Assembly: GCA_964606505.1 (NCBI GenBank)
Contig: CAZSGM010000005.1
Location: 52,686 to 116,685 of the forward strand
Direction of reading: 5' to 3'
From: CAKVOD01 sp964606505
GTDB lineage: Bacteria > Bacillota > Clostridia > Christensenellales > UBA1242
DNA: 64,000 nt
The notes under the pieces are model-generated. The model was given only the letters and a program-made list of their open reading frames with translations. It ran no database searches and had not been told where the DNA came from. Below, in pieces: positions 1-8,534 of this stretch. Within the stretch, counting starts at the first letter, position 1, and the number at the start of each line of letters is the position of its first letter. Both the position numbers and the translations under genes were made by a program.

Positions 1-1158
1 GGTACCATCGGACACGTTGACCACGGTAAAACAACATTGACTGCTGCTATAACTAAAGTTCAATCATTGAAAGGTCTTGCTGAAGCTAGGAACTACGCTG
101 ATATTGACTCAGCTCCAGAAGAAAGAGCTCGTGGTATTACGATCAACACTTCTCACCAAGAATACAACACAGCAAGACGTCACTACGCTCACGTAGACTG
201 CCCAGGACACAAAGACTATGTTAAAAATATGATTACAGGTGCGGCTCAAATGGATGCAGCTATCCTTGTTGTTGCAGCATCAGACGGTCCTATGGCTCAA
301 ACAATGGAACACATCTTGCTTGCTCGTCAAGTAGGCGTTCCTTACATTATTGTATTTATGAACAAGGTTGACCAAGTAGACGATCCAGAAATACTTGAAC
401 TTGTTGAAATGGAAATCAGAGACTTGCTTTCTAAGTACGGATTCCCAGGAGACGAAACTCCTATTATTAAGGGTTCGGCTCGTGACGCACTCGCTGCTGC
501 AGAGGCTGGCAATGTTGACGACCCTGCATGCGCATGCATTGGCGAACTTATGGATGCTTTGGATACATACGTTCCAGACCCAGTTCGTGAAACAGAAAAA
601 CCTTTCTTGCTTCCAGTTGAAGATGTATTCACAATCTCAGGTCGTGGTACAGTTGCTACTGGTAGAGTTGAAAGAGGAACTGTTAAAATGGGTGATGTTG
701 TTGAAATCGTTGGTATCAGAGATACTAAGACAACAACAATCACTGGTGTGGAAATGTTCCACAAACAAATGGATCTTGCTGAAGCTGGAGACAATGTTGG
801 TTTGTTGCTTCGTGGTATTGACAAGAAAGACATCGAAAGAGGTCAAGTAATTGCAGCACCTAAGTCAATCACTCCACACACAGAGTTTACAGCTGAGGTT
901 TATATCTTGAAGAAAGAAGAAGGCGGACGCCACACACCATTCTTCAATGGTTACCGTCCACAATTCTACGTTCGTACAACTGACGTTACTGGTACTATTG
1001 AATTGCCAGAAGGCGTTGAAATGGTAATGCCAGGCGACAACATTTCTATGACTGTTCGCTTGATTACCCCTATCGCTATCGAAGAAGGATTGCGTTTCGC
1101 TATCCGCGAGGGTGGTAGTACAGTAGGTTCTGGTGTCGTAGCAAAGATTTTGAAATAA
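1..1158 (+). CDS. tuf: Elongation factor Tu, 5'-truncated by the window edge
   Basis: EF-Tu delivers aminoacyl-tRNA to the ribosome as a GTP complex. The reading frame is open from base 1 and begins GTIGHVDHGKTT, so only about 15 N-terminal residues are missing. The G1 loop (HVDHGKT), the G3 region (DCPGHKDY) and G4 (NKVD) are present, followed by intact domains 2 (GRGTVATGRVERG) and 3 (GGRHTPFFNGYRPQFY). The protein ends normally with a TAA at 1156-1158. Some positions differ from the commonest bacterial form, for example MAQT instead of MPQT and PGHK instead of PGHA. Codons are strongly T-ending, as in the ribosomal protein genes of this window. No promoter is visible because the start is outside the window. 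Confidence 0.98.
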   Translation, partial: GTIGHVDHGKTTLTAAITKVQSLKGLAEARNYADIDSAPEERARGITINTSHQEYNTARRHYAHVDCPGHKDYVKNMITGAAQMDAAILVVAASDGPMAQTMEHILLARQVGVPYIIVFMNKVDQVDDPEILELVEMEIRDLLSKYGFPGDETPIIKGSARDALAAAEAGNVDDPACACIGELMDALDTYVPDPVRETEKPFLLPVEDVFTISGRGTVATGRVERGTVKMGDVVEIVGIRDTKTTTITGVEMFHKQMDLAEAGDNVGLLLRGIDKKDIERGQVIAAPKSITPHTEFTAEVYILKKEEGGRHTPFFNGYRPQFYVRTTDVTGTIELPEGVEMVMPGDNISMTVRLITPIAIEEGLRFAIREGGSTVGSGVVAKILK

Positions 1159-1172
1159 TTTATGGACTTAAC

Positions 1173-1254
1173 CCTGCAAAGTTTTCTATGAATTGTTGAA
1201 AAATTGATGTTATGTACTGGAATATATGCGAGAGTTTCTCTCGGATATTGCAGG
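1173..1254 (+). ncRNA. Stem-loop just after tuf
   Basis: CCTGCAA (1173-1179) pairs with TTGCAGG (1248-1254), extendable with a one-base bulge. It encloses a second hairpin in which CGAGAG pairs with CTCTCG, flanked by AATAT/ATATT (1221-1249). No T-run follows, so it is not a standard intrinsic terminator. It could be the 3' end structure of the tuf mRNA or the 5' domain of a longer RNA covering the hairpin array that follows. This is seen in sequence only; function is unknown. Confidence 0.5.
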
Positions 1255-1450
1255 TTATAACTTGTGTTCTGCAAGGAACTGAAACTTGTATTCGTGCTCG
1301 GAATTAAAACGCGCCTTTGCTTGAAAGTTTCAAGTAGTCGCCTTGACTTTATATAGGCAGTCGAACTGAAGATTAAATCAGTATCTTGAGAAAGATAAAG
1401 TTATCTCTTTGTTTGTGAAGTACATAAACCGCGCGCGCTTTGGCGTTATG

Positions 1451-1980
1451 AAGCGTGTTCAGATAAGAACTCAAAATTGCTTTGCGAATGGCTTAATTTC
1501 GTGCTTTGCACTAAGGATAAAAGGGCAGTTTGTCGCAACTTAAATGTGGCTTTCGTGCCTAAGAAAACAAGATGGTATTCACGCCTAAGAATTGGGGTTT
1601 ACCCGCAAGGTCAGCACATTTAGTAGCAATACTGAATTGCCGCCCTTGAAAAATGGCATTCAATCAAAGAATTACAAATTGACTTCGGTTAGAGAAGTGA
1701 AACGCTAACTCCCGCTCTTAGAGTTTAAGAGTATTCACGCCTAAGAATAGGACACAAGTCCGCAAGTCTTGCCACTTTGCTAGAAATACTAAGGTTGTAA
1801 GTTTTGTAAAATGGTATTCAAGCAAGAGAATTGAAAATTTGTATCTAGCAACTTGATTAAAGTTGTGTTCAAGCCCAAGAACAGCGCATTTGCGCAGTGA
1901 GTTTACGGCGTGGCGTTCAATAACAAAACATTGTGAATTTACTAAACGGGTATTCAAGCCTAAGAATAGCATAGCAATAT
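1451..1980 (+). repeat. Long repeat, copy 1 (copy 2 at 2577-2945)
   Basis: The stretch from about 1451 is re-read at high identity from about 2577. Blocks 1457-1612 and 2583-2740 are nearly identical, and 1810-1970 matches 2777-2937. Between the copies one internal hairpin is compensated: GCGCA/TGCGC near 1885 against GCAC/GTGC near 2850. A second, shorter duplication relates about 2075-2215 to 2325-2465. Confidence 0.7.
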
Positions 1981-2576
1981 GCGTGAGCCCGTGATTTGTA
2001 TATGCATTGCAAGTCGCGCGCTCAAAAAATGGCATTCAAGTCTAAGAATTAAACAACGACCGCAAGCCTAAGTGTAAAATGGTTTTCAAGTTCAAGAAAT
2101 CAAATGAGCCTCAGCCTAGAGTAAAAGGTGTCAAGCCTAAGACCAAATAGGCATTCAAGTTTAAGAATTAAAAATTAATATTCAACCTAAGAATTGAAAA
2201 TTGGTTTCCAGTTAGGGAAGTAAAATCTAACCTTTACCTTTAAAGTATAAAGGATTCAAGCCCAAGAATTTACGACACAAGTCGGTAAAATTGCGTCAAA
2301 TTACCTGCAAACGACGCGGTTTTACAATGGGCTTTCGAGTTCAAGAAATCAAATGAACCTCAGCCTAGAGTAAGAGGTGTCAGCCTAAGACTAAAAAGGT
2401 ATTCAAGTTTAAGAATTAAAAATTAATATTCAACCTAAGAATTGAAAATTGGTTTCCAGTTGCCGAAATTAAATGCAACCTTTGCTCTTGAAGTGCAAGA
2501 GCATTCAAGCCTAAGAATTTGACGAAAGTCAGCATAAATAAACTTTTGCTAGAAATACTAAAAGGACATTATGCTA

Positions 2577-2945
2577 AATGGGTGTTCAAATAAGAACTCA
2601 AAATTGCTTTGCGAATGGCTTAACTTCGTGCTTCGCACTAAGGATAAAAGGGCAGTTTGTCGCAACTTAAATGTGGCTTTCGCGCCTAAGAAATTAAGAT
2701 GGTATTCACGCCTAAGAATAGGGCTTTTGCCCGCAAGATTGTGTTTTGCTAGAAATACCAAATCACAATAACGTAAAATGGCATTCAAACAAGAGAATTA
2801 AAAACTTGTATCTGACAACTTGATTGAAGTTGTGTTCAAGCCTAAGAACGCACACTCGTGCAGTAAATTATAAATGTGGCGTTCAATAACAAAACATTGT
2901 GTAATTTATTAAATGGGTATTCAAGCCTAAGAATTATGTTGAAGA
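2577..2945 (+). repeat. Long repeat, copy 2 (copy 1 at 1451-1980)
   Basis: This is the second copy of the duplicated part of the hairpin array, shorter than copy 1 because an internal part is missing. Open frames over it are short and not conserved between copies, which argues against a protein. Confidence 0.7.
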
Positions 2946-3378
2946 ATTGACGCAGTTAAACTGTCGATACGTCTTCCAAAAATGGCATTCAAGTGTAAGA
3001 ATTTAAATACATATTTGGTTACTAAATTGTAGTAACATTCAAGTTAAAGAATTAAACATCTAACTGCCATTGTTTGTGGTAAAAGTTCAAACACATCTAA
3101 CTGTCGATGTTAATTTCAGTGATGTATTGCTTAGTACATTAGTTGTTGACTTTATTCCATTAGTCGGCAACCATAAGCATTGATAGGCAATCTAACCTAG
3201 ACCATACTGCAAAATGTGAAAGTTCAATTTCATAGTTTGAGGTATTTGTCTGTTCAAAAAACTTTAAGAATATCAACCAACTAGCAGTTAAGGAAGATGT
3301 TTTGTTGGACTGATTGTGAAAAGTTGACAGGACTAAACGGCTTTGGACGTATAGACAAGAAATTTACCCATCAGGGTG

Positions 3379-3414
3379 CACCGAGTAATTGAGAGGTTAC
3401 TCGGTGTTTTTTTT
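3379..3414 (+). terminator. Strong intrinsic terminator closing the hairpin array
   Basis: CACCGAGTAA (3379-3388) pairs perfectly with TTACTCGGTG (3397-3406), followed by eight T. The 10-bp stem makes this one of the best terminators in the window. With no gene between tuf and here, it implies that a transcript covers the array upstream. Confidence 0.9.
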
Positions 3415-4116
3415 ATGCCATCCGCAATACTAGCCTAAGTAGTAGAGCGGTACCACTTGGAGTGATTTTTTTTACTCAAGTTGTGCTGCTTATTTGGTAG
3501 TGTTGCTAGTTGTGTGTCGCTTTTAAGTAGTATTGCTTATTTAAAGTAGTTGCAATGATTATTTAGTAGCAGTGGCGATGGTTGAATGTTAGTGGAATGA
3601 TATATTTTCTTTTATGCATATTGTAAAGCTTGTATTTACTAGATTGTGCATATGCAATTTTTTAATTGCGCATTTGCAATTCCGCATATTGGTTGCCAAC
3701 GCATTTGCAACTTTCAACATTTTGCAACTCGTACATTTGTAACTTGCCGTATTTAATAATTTGAACATTGGTGGCGTGTGGCGTGCTAACTCAAACGTTT
3801 GCTAATCCAAGATATTTGTAAACGCGATATATTAGCAATTTACATATTCACTAATCCGCCATATTTAGCATATCGCCATATTTAGCAAGCCACATATTAG
3901 TGTAAAACCATATGTGTTGTTCTGCAAGTGTATCCAAGTACATATGGAATTGAGTACATTTTCGGTAAAAAAAATAGAAATGTACCAAATAATCATATGT
4001 AAGATAAAAATATATGAAATATGCATATGTGAAAAACATCTAGACTTAATAATGAGTAGTGAAAAAAGCACAAAAAATTTGTTTATTATTCAAATTATAC
4101 ATTACAACAAAAAAAT
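3415..4116. other. Gene-free AT-rich spacer with degenerate short repeats
   Basis: No credible gene. From about 3600 to 3900 the sequence is built from imperfect repeats around the words GCATTTGCAA, CATATT and TTAGCAA. Short open frames here have neither ribosome-binding sites nor coding-like composition. Similar low-complexity filler occurs at 8040-8270 and 47880-48040. Confidence 0.5.
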
Positions 4117-4146
4117 CTAAGCAATTCAAGTATTTGAATTGCTTAG
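4107..4146 (-). terminator. Terminator of trpS (shared-stem family)
   Basis: CTAAGCAATTCAA (4117-4129) pairs with TTGAATTGCTTAG (4134-4146). On the minus strand the hairpin is followed by a T-rich run (A-rich 4107-4116 on plus), 48 bases past the trpS stop. The same stem sequence recurs at 10944, 15581, 24224 and 48052. Confidence 0.8.
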
Positions 4147-4193
4147 AAATAAAAATCGAATTAACTTTAAATAAATATTGTATTGAATAAAGT

Positions 4194-5258
4194 TTACTTT
4201 TTGATAAAAGTTGCGTCGTTAAAGTAGTCAATACCCATTGCGCGCTTGACGCGAGTGAGCGTCCCTTGCGCAACCTCAATCATTTTGTCGCTTCCGCGTT
4301 TCAAAATGTCGAGCATTTGCGCCTTGTCGTTTTCGTAGATAACGCGTTTTTCGCGAATAGGGGTTAAGAGGTTCTGCATAACTTCGTTAAGTAGTTTTTT
4401 AATCTTGACGTCGCCAAGTCCGCCACGTCTGTAGTGTTCCTTGATTTCGTCAATCGTCTGATACTCGCTGATTTGCGCAATTTGCTCATCCGTCGCAAAC
4501 GCATCTAGGTAAGCGAACACCATATTGCCCTCAACCTTGCCAGGGTCAGTAACGTGAATATGGTTAGGGTCGGTGTACATTGACATAATTTTTTGCTTAA
4601 CTGTGTCGCTGTCGTCTTTCAAATTGATAGTGTTGCCAAGCGACTTGCTCATTTTTGCGTTCCCGTCAAGTCCCGCGAGCCTGTGGCACTTTGTCGAACT
4701 GCTGAGTACCGCCTTTGGCATAACAAGCGTTTCGCCATAAATTCGGTTAAACGTCGCCACAATCTCGCGCCCTTGCTCAATAACAGGGAGTTGGTCGTCT
4801 CCAACCGGCACAATATCCGCGTCAAACGCCGTGATGTCCGCGGTTTGACTGATAGGGTAGGTCAAGAAACCCGCAGGCACGTTCGCGCCAAATCCCTTTT
4901 GCTTCATCTCCGACTTAACTGTCGGATTGCGCTGCAGTCTTGCGAGCGTAACCAAGTTCATAAAGTAAAACGACAACTCGGTCAACGGATATACGTGCGA
5001 CTGAATGCCGATTGTGCTAATCGACGGGTCAATCCCAACCGCAAGATAGTCGGCGCAAACCTCAAGCAAGTTCGCGCGGATCTTCTCAGGGTTATCCGCG
5101 TTGTCCGTCAACGCCTGTGCGTCCGCAATCAAAATATACGGCTCATAATTGCCGCTGTTCTGCAACTCAACGCGCTGCTTGAGTGAGCCAACATAGTGGC
5201 CAATATGAAGGCAGCCCGTTGGACGGTCTCCAGTTAAAAATCTCAGTTTTTTCTCCAT
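4194..5258 (-). CDS. trpS: Tryptophanyl-tRNA synthetase
   Basis: Charges tRNA-Trp with tryptophan using ATP; cytoplasmic class I synthetase. The 354-residue protein has the HIGH motif at residues 18-21 (GCLHIGH) and KMSKS at 202-206 (NAKMSKSLGN), with a Rossmann fold typical of TrpS. A longer open frame extends upstream, but the start at 5258 is chosen because GGAG lies 5-6 bases before that ATG and the protein then begins with the family's usual MxKxRxLTGDRPTG. The gene stands alone between its terminator (4107-4146) and two candidate promoters. No T-box leader was recognised. The cognate tRNA-Trp gene lies at 52511 in this window. Confidence 0.97.
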   Translation of the reverse strand: MEKKLRFLTGDRPTGCLHIGHYVGSLKQRVELQNSGNYEPYILIADAQALTDNADNPEKIRANLLEVCADYLAVGIDPSISTIGIQSHVYPLTELSFYFMNLVTLARLQRNPTVKSEMKQKGFGANVPAGFLTYPISQTADITAFDADIVPVGDDQLPVIEQGREIVATFNRIYGETLVMPKAVLSSSTKCHRLAGLDGNAKMSKSLGNTINLKDDSDTVKQKIMSMYTDPNHIHVTDPGKVEGNMVFAYLDAFATDEQIAQISEYQTIDEIKEHYRRGGLGDVKIKKLLNEVMQNLLTPIREKRVIYENDKAQMLDILKRGSDKMIEVAQGTLTRVKRAMGIDYFNDATFIKK

Positions 5259-5658
5259 TCTAAACTCCATATGTTTGTTAAAAAATTTTAAGGGTACAAA
5301 AATTGTCGCCGCGCACATTGCTGCCGCCGTGTCGCGTATGATGTTGTCCAACTGCGCCGTTTGTCTGCAAACTCGCCTTTGTTTGGCATATCTGACGCTA
5401 AATTTTCGATTATAGCATCGTTGCTACGCACATTGCTGCCGCCGTGCTGCACATGTTCTGTTCAACTACGCTACGCCGCGCACGCGTTTGTTCAACCGCG
5501 CCGCGTACGTTCTGTTCAGTTGTGCTGAGCACGTTGTCGTTCAACCACACCGCGCGTTGTTTATTCTGAGCAAACTTCAATTCGACAAAAACTCAGTTTT
5601 GTCGCAGGGTATGTGCATTACTACAACAATTGCTACCCCCGCACGACTTTATTTTATA
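5259..5658 (-). other. Upstream region of trpS with degenerate GC-rich repeats
   Basis: No gene. The stretch contains imperfect repeats of a block with CGCACATTGCTGCCGCCGTG (about 5315 and 5427) and of GTTCAAC-containing words up to about 5560. A second possible start of transcription on the minus strand is an extended -10 (TGCTATAAT) near 5410-5420. I found no T-box specifier or antiterminator core. Confidence 0.4.
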
Positions 5659-5687
5659 ATTATAACACAATTTTTTCCGCGAGTCAA
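5659..5687 (-). promoter_or_regulatory. Promoter reading toward trpS
   Basis: On the minus strand TTGACT (5682-5687) and TATAAT (5659-5664) are separated by 17 bases. It lies about 400 bases before the trpS start, so the transcript would carry a long leader unless the nearer extended -10 is used instead. Confidence 0.6.
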
Positions 5688-5964
5688 TTGTTGTAGCAAT
5701 CTAGCTGAGTTTTGTAGTAATTTAGTTGTGCTTTGTAGTAATTTAACCGTGCTGTTGAAATAATTTACCTGTGTTTTGTAACTACTTTATTGTTGCAGCA
5801 ATTTATCTTTATTGTTGCAACCATTTGCCTGTGTTTCGTAACCATTTTTCCCGCGCGCAACAAACAAAAGTTTTTCAAGTGGCAATAAAATCTGTGCCCG
5901 AGTTTGCGTCAGAAAGGGTTTTTATAAAAAAAATCATAAAACTGCAAATTTCGCGTTAAAACCC

Positions 5965-5993
5965 TTGCCAAATTTCGATAAATCTATTATAAT
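5965..5993 (+). promoter_or_regulatory. Promoter of the 6030-8011 operon
   Basis: TTGCCA (5965-5970), a 17-base spacer and TATAAT (5988-5993), about 36 bases before the first start codon of three co-directional genes. Confidence 0.75.
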
Positions 5994-6029
5994 ATAATAA
6001 AGACTCACGAAATTTTTATTGAGGCGCAA

Positions 6030-6491
6030 ATGTATATTGATAAAATGAAGACTCAGCAAATTGACGAAATGCTCAAGGAGATGATGCTTCAAGAAGCAGA
6101 AACTACAAGTTTTTACAAAAAAAATTTGCCAAAAATTATGGACGGCACTTTGTTTAAATACAAGGTTGTCAAGGATAACAATAACACTTACATTGTTAGT
6201 ATTGTTGAGAATGGGGATGTTTTTATTTTTGACGACTGCAACTACATCAAGTTTGAAATGCCGTCGCTTCAGCCGATTTCGTTTCAAAAAAATACCGCGG
6301 TTTACAACAACTATATGCGCGACAAGTTTAAGGGCTACTACGACTTTGAGAAAAAGTACAACACCGAGGCTGAAAACATTGTCAACATCGTCAATTTTTG
6401 CGAAGAAACAATCCGCAAATACAAAGATAAGTTGCACGGCAGCGCAGTTAAAAACGTGCCCAAACCACGGGCAAGTGAGCTCGAATTTTAA
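6030..6491 (+). CDS. Unrecognised 153-residue protein
   Basis: I do not recognise this protein. It is small, soluble and acidic/lysine-rich, with no signal peptide or membrane segment. Residues 1-35 and 105-140 look helical, and the middle contains a strand-like stretch (TYIVSIVENGDVFIFDD) as in small beta domains. The start has GAGG 5 bases upstream; a second ATG lies five codons in. It is first in an operon with another unknown gene (23 bases downstream) and an amino-acid kinase, behind a good promoter. Those neighbours are the only clue to its role. Confidence 0.75.
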   Translation: MYIDKMKTQQIDEMLKEMMLQEAETTSFYKKNLPKIMDGTLFKYKVVKDNNNTYIVSIVENGDVFIFDDCNYIKFEMPSLQPISFQKNTAVYNNYMRDKFKGYYDFEKKYNTEAENIVNIVNFCEETIRKYKDKLHGSAVKNVPKPRASELEF

Positions 6492-6514
6492 AACGCAATT
6501 ATTAAGGAGAAAAA

Positions 6515-7192
6515 ATGCGTAGATTAGTTATTTGGCTTGAGAAAAATGCAAAACTTACCTGCGGCGCGGACGCTTTCGGCGACGAGGTTATCGACAAAAT
6601 CGACATTATTGAGGCAACCTACATCACGGACGTGATCTCGCTCTGCAATCACTTAAACAAATTTGACGAGACAACCGATTTTGCGGATGATATGTATTCA
6701 CTTGAAACGCTTGAAAGGGATGTTAAGAACCAAAACAACCCCGAACTTGACAAAATGCTTGCCGACGTCATCGCGCTCAGAAAGAGAATTGTTGAGGTTA
6801 TCTTCGGCGCGAAAGTTCTGATTAATGAGGGTTACGCAACCCTCGGCTGTTTCGGCGAACAAACCAACGATTTGCGCAAAAGGTACACGAACGCGTGCAA
6901 AATTGTTCGCAAACTCGACATCGACATTATTTCGCAAGACACCGTTTTGCTTGCTCTCGCAGGTTGGAAGGGCAACCTAGTTCTCGACGCGCTAGGTGTG
7001 CGTGTTGACGGCAACCCGTCGTGGGATAAGGACGCAATGGCGATTTTCGACTTCAAACTCAGCCAACTAGCAAAAGACGAGTACTCGCCTGTTATCACTC
7101 AAGCACTTGCCGAGGCGGAGGAAATGCTTTTCGACTACAACAAGGCGCAGTACATCCAAAATATGCAAGGCGACAACCCAGAGAGGCAGTAA
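6515..7192 (+). CDS. Unrecognised 225-residue protein, translationally coupled to the kinase
   Basis: I do not recognise this family. The protein is soluble, mostly helical by its pattern, and contains an unusual stretch near residues 150-170 (LALAGWKGNLVLDALGVRVDG). AAGGAG lies 7 bases before the ATG. Its TAA (7190-7192) directly abuts the ATG of the next gene, a sign of translational coupling and probably equal dosage with the amino-acid kinase. It may be a partner or regulator of that enzyme; this is inference from position only. Confidence 0.8.
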   Translation: MRRLVIWLEKNAKLTCGADAFGDEVIDKIDIIEATYITDVISLCNHLNKFDETTDFADDMYSLETLERDVKNQNNPELDKMLADVIALRKRIVEVIFGAKVLINEGYATLGCFGEQTNDLRKRYTNACKIVRKLDIDIISQDTVLLALAGWKGNLVLDALGVRVDGNPSWDKDAMAIFDFKLSQLAKDEYSPVITQALAEAEEMLFDYNKAQYIQNMQGDNPERQ

Positions 7193-8011
7193 ATGGGCGA
7201 TTTAGTGGTTATTAAGGTCGGCTCAATGGCGCTCGTCAACAACAGCGGCGACGGCGTTGACTACAACGTCATTTCGCAACTTGCGCAAGACCTCAACCAA
7301 AACACCATCCTTGTTACGAGCGGGGCTGCGGTTGTTGGCAAACTCGACTTTGTTAAGCGTAACGGTTACGCGCTCGACGAAAATAACGCGTTTTACAAGT
7401 CCGACTACGCCTCGCAGGGGCAGACGATCTTGATGGATTTGTATAGGGAGTTTCTGAACCCCAAGTTTTCACTCCGCCAAGTCTTGGTCGAACACCAGCA
7501 CTTTAACGACGCCGAAAAACGTGAGCACCTAAAGGGCTTGCTTTCCCGTTGTGCCGCCCAAAACGCCGTCCCAGTCGTCAACTACAACGACTGTATCTCA
7601 AGCGAAGAATGCCGAAAAATGGAAATCAACCTGCTAAAAGCCAAGCAAACCAACGTCGTCGAGTGTATCGACAATGACGAAACCGCAACGCAAATCGCAG
7701 TGCTTATGCACGCAAATAAACTCGTGCTTCTAACAATGGGGAACGGCATCCTACTCGACAAAAATGACCCGCAAACCCTCGTTTCAGAGGTTAGCGGTAA
7801 CGACAAAGCAGAACTCCTTGCCAAGATTTCGCAACTGCAAACGCACTGCAGCGGCGCAAGTCGCAAGGGCGCAAACGGCGCGTTCGCCAAACTTGAGTAC
7901 GCAAAATACGCGGTCGAGAACGGCGTCGACGTCATAATCTCAAGTTCCCACTTCAAAGTTAGCGATATTCTCGCCGACCGCGTTCCAAATACGCATATCT
8001 TTATAAAATAA
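7193..8011 (+). CDS. Amino-acid kinase family protein, glutamate 5-kinase-like
   Basis: A 272-residue member of the amino-acid kinase fold (glutamate 5-kinase, acetylglutamate kinase, aspartokinase). The glycine/lysine motif VIKVGSMAL is at residues 5-13, the second loop is VTSGAAVVGK (about 41-50), then PVVNYND and DNDETATQIA near 120-166. These match glutamate 5-kinase (ProB), which makes glutamyl-5-phosphate for proline synthesis. It lacks the C-terminal PUA domain found in many ProB proteins, and the usual partner proA is not nearby; instead it sits last in an operon with two unknown genes. Substrate is therefore uncertain. A bidirectional terminator follows at 8230. Confidence 0.7.
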   Translation: MGDLVVIKVGSMALVNNSGDGVDYNVISQLAQDLNQNTILVTSGAAVVGKLDFVKRNGYALDENNAFYKSDYASQGQTILMDLYREFLNPKFSLRQVLVEHQHFNDAEKREHLKGLLSRCAAQNAVPVVNYNDCISSEECRKMEINLLKAKQTNVVECIDNDETATQIAVLMHANKLVLLTMGNGILLDKNDPQTLVSEVSGNDKAELLAKISQLQTHCSGASRKGANGAFAKLEYAKYAVENGVDVIISSSHFKVSDILADRVPNTHIFIK

Positions 8012-8534
8012 AACGGTTCTACCTCAAAATAAAACGCTTTTATTTTAGGGTAATGCGCTTTAATTCAAAGTAATGCGGTTTTGCTTCACATTTGTGAAAT
8101 AATAGTCTCATATCTATAAAATAAAGCAGGTTGCTTCTATTTGTAAAGAAGTGTGTCGCCTTAATTTGCAAAAAAATTGGCAATACCATAGTTATAAAAA
8201 ACTGGTTTTGCCTTACATTTATAATAAAAAAACGGTTTTGCTCCGCATTTGTGAGCATAAACCGTTTTTTTGTTGAAATACATTACAAATAGTGGGGAAG
8301 AGCAGCTAAAACATCAAATTTTAGCGCTGTTTTGGGCATATGCGCAATTTTGTGCGCGGGTTGCTCAGATTTAATGTTGCCATTAGTTTTTTTGTCCCCG
8401 CTATTTGTTTTTAATCTCCGCCATTGAAATTTTATTTACACACACAACATTTGTTATATTGTCAAATAAAATTATATAACAAATTGATTGCACAAATAAG
8501 TTGGTTGTTCCAAAACTCAGTTTAGTCGCTCAAA
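8012..8534. other. Convergent spacer with degenerate hairpin repeats
   Basis: No gene. Between 8060 and 8270 three or four imperfect copies of a block with the words GGTTTTGC and CATTTGTGA occur (8080, 8200, 8233). The last copy forms the terminator. The rest, up to the mscL stop, is AT-rich without features I can name. Confidence 0.45.
8230..8272 (+). terminator. Bidirectional terminator between the kinase gene and mscL
   Basis: AAACGGTTT (8230-8238) pairs with AAACCGTTT (8259-8267), with an inner GCTC/GAGC stem. A T-run follows and an A-run precedes it, so it can work for both converging genes. Confidence 0.75.

Larger units (their letters stand above)
1266..3052 (+). repeat. Array of about 30 small covarying hairpins (NTTC-loop-GAAN)
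   Basis: No gene is found between tuf and trpS. The interval is filled with a short hairpin repeated about every 30-80 bases: a 4-bp stem around a 6-8 base loop, consensus loop AAGCCTAA. The stem varies in a compensated way: ATTC/GAAT (1577, 1733, 1952, 2034, 2254, 2503, 2704, 2919, 2987, 3037), GTTC/GAAC (1266, 1457, 1867, 2584, 2834), TTTC/GAAA (1551, 2084, 2333, 2453, 2678) and GTC/GAC (2130, 2379). Many copies are preceded by ATGG or TGGC. Compensated changes argue for selection on structure. Larger duplications are superimposed. Function is unknown; a long structured RNA or an array of protein-binding sites are both possible. Confidence 0.75.

Noticed and set aside
1266..3052. CRISPR array
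   Set aside because: The repeats are short, degenerate, unevenly spaced hairpins without unique spacers of constant length, and no cas genes are near.
5259..5687. T-box riboswitch before trpS
   Set aside because: No antiterminator core or specifier loop could be recognised; the long leader consists of degenerate GC-rich repeats.
5488..5959. Two short plus-strand open frames (91 and 62 codons) upstream of 6030
   Set aside because: They overlap the trpS promoter region, have no ribosome-binding sites and consist of low-complexity Cys/Asn/Leu-rich text.
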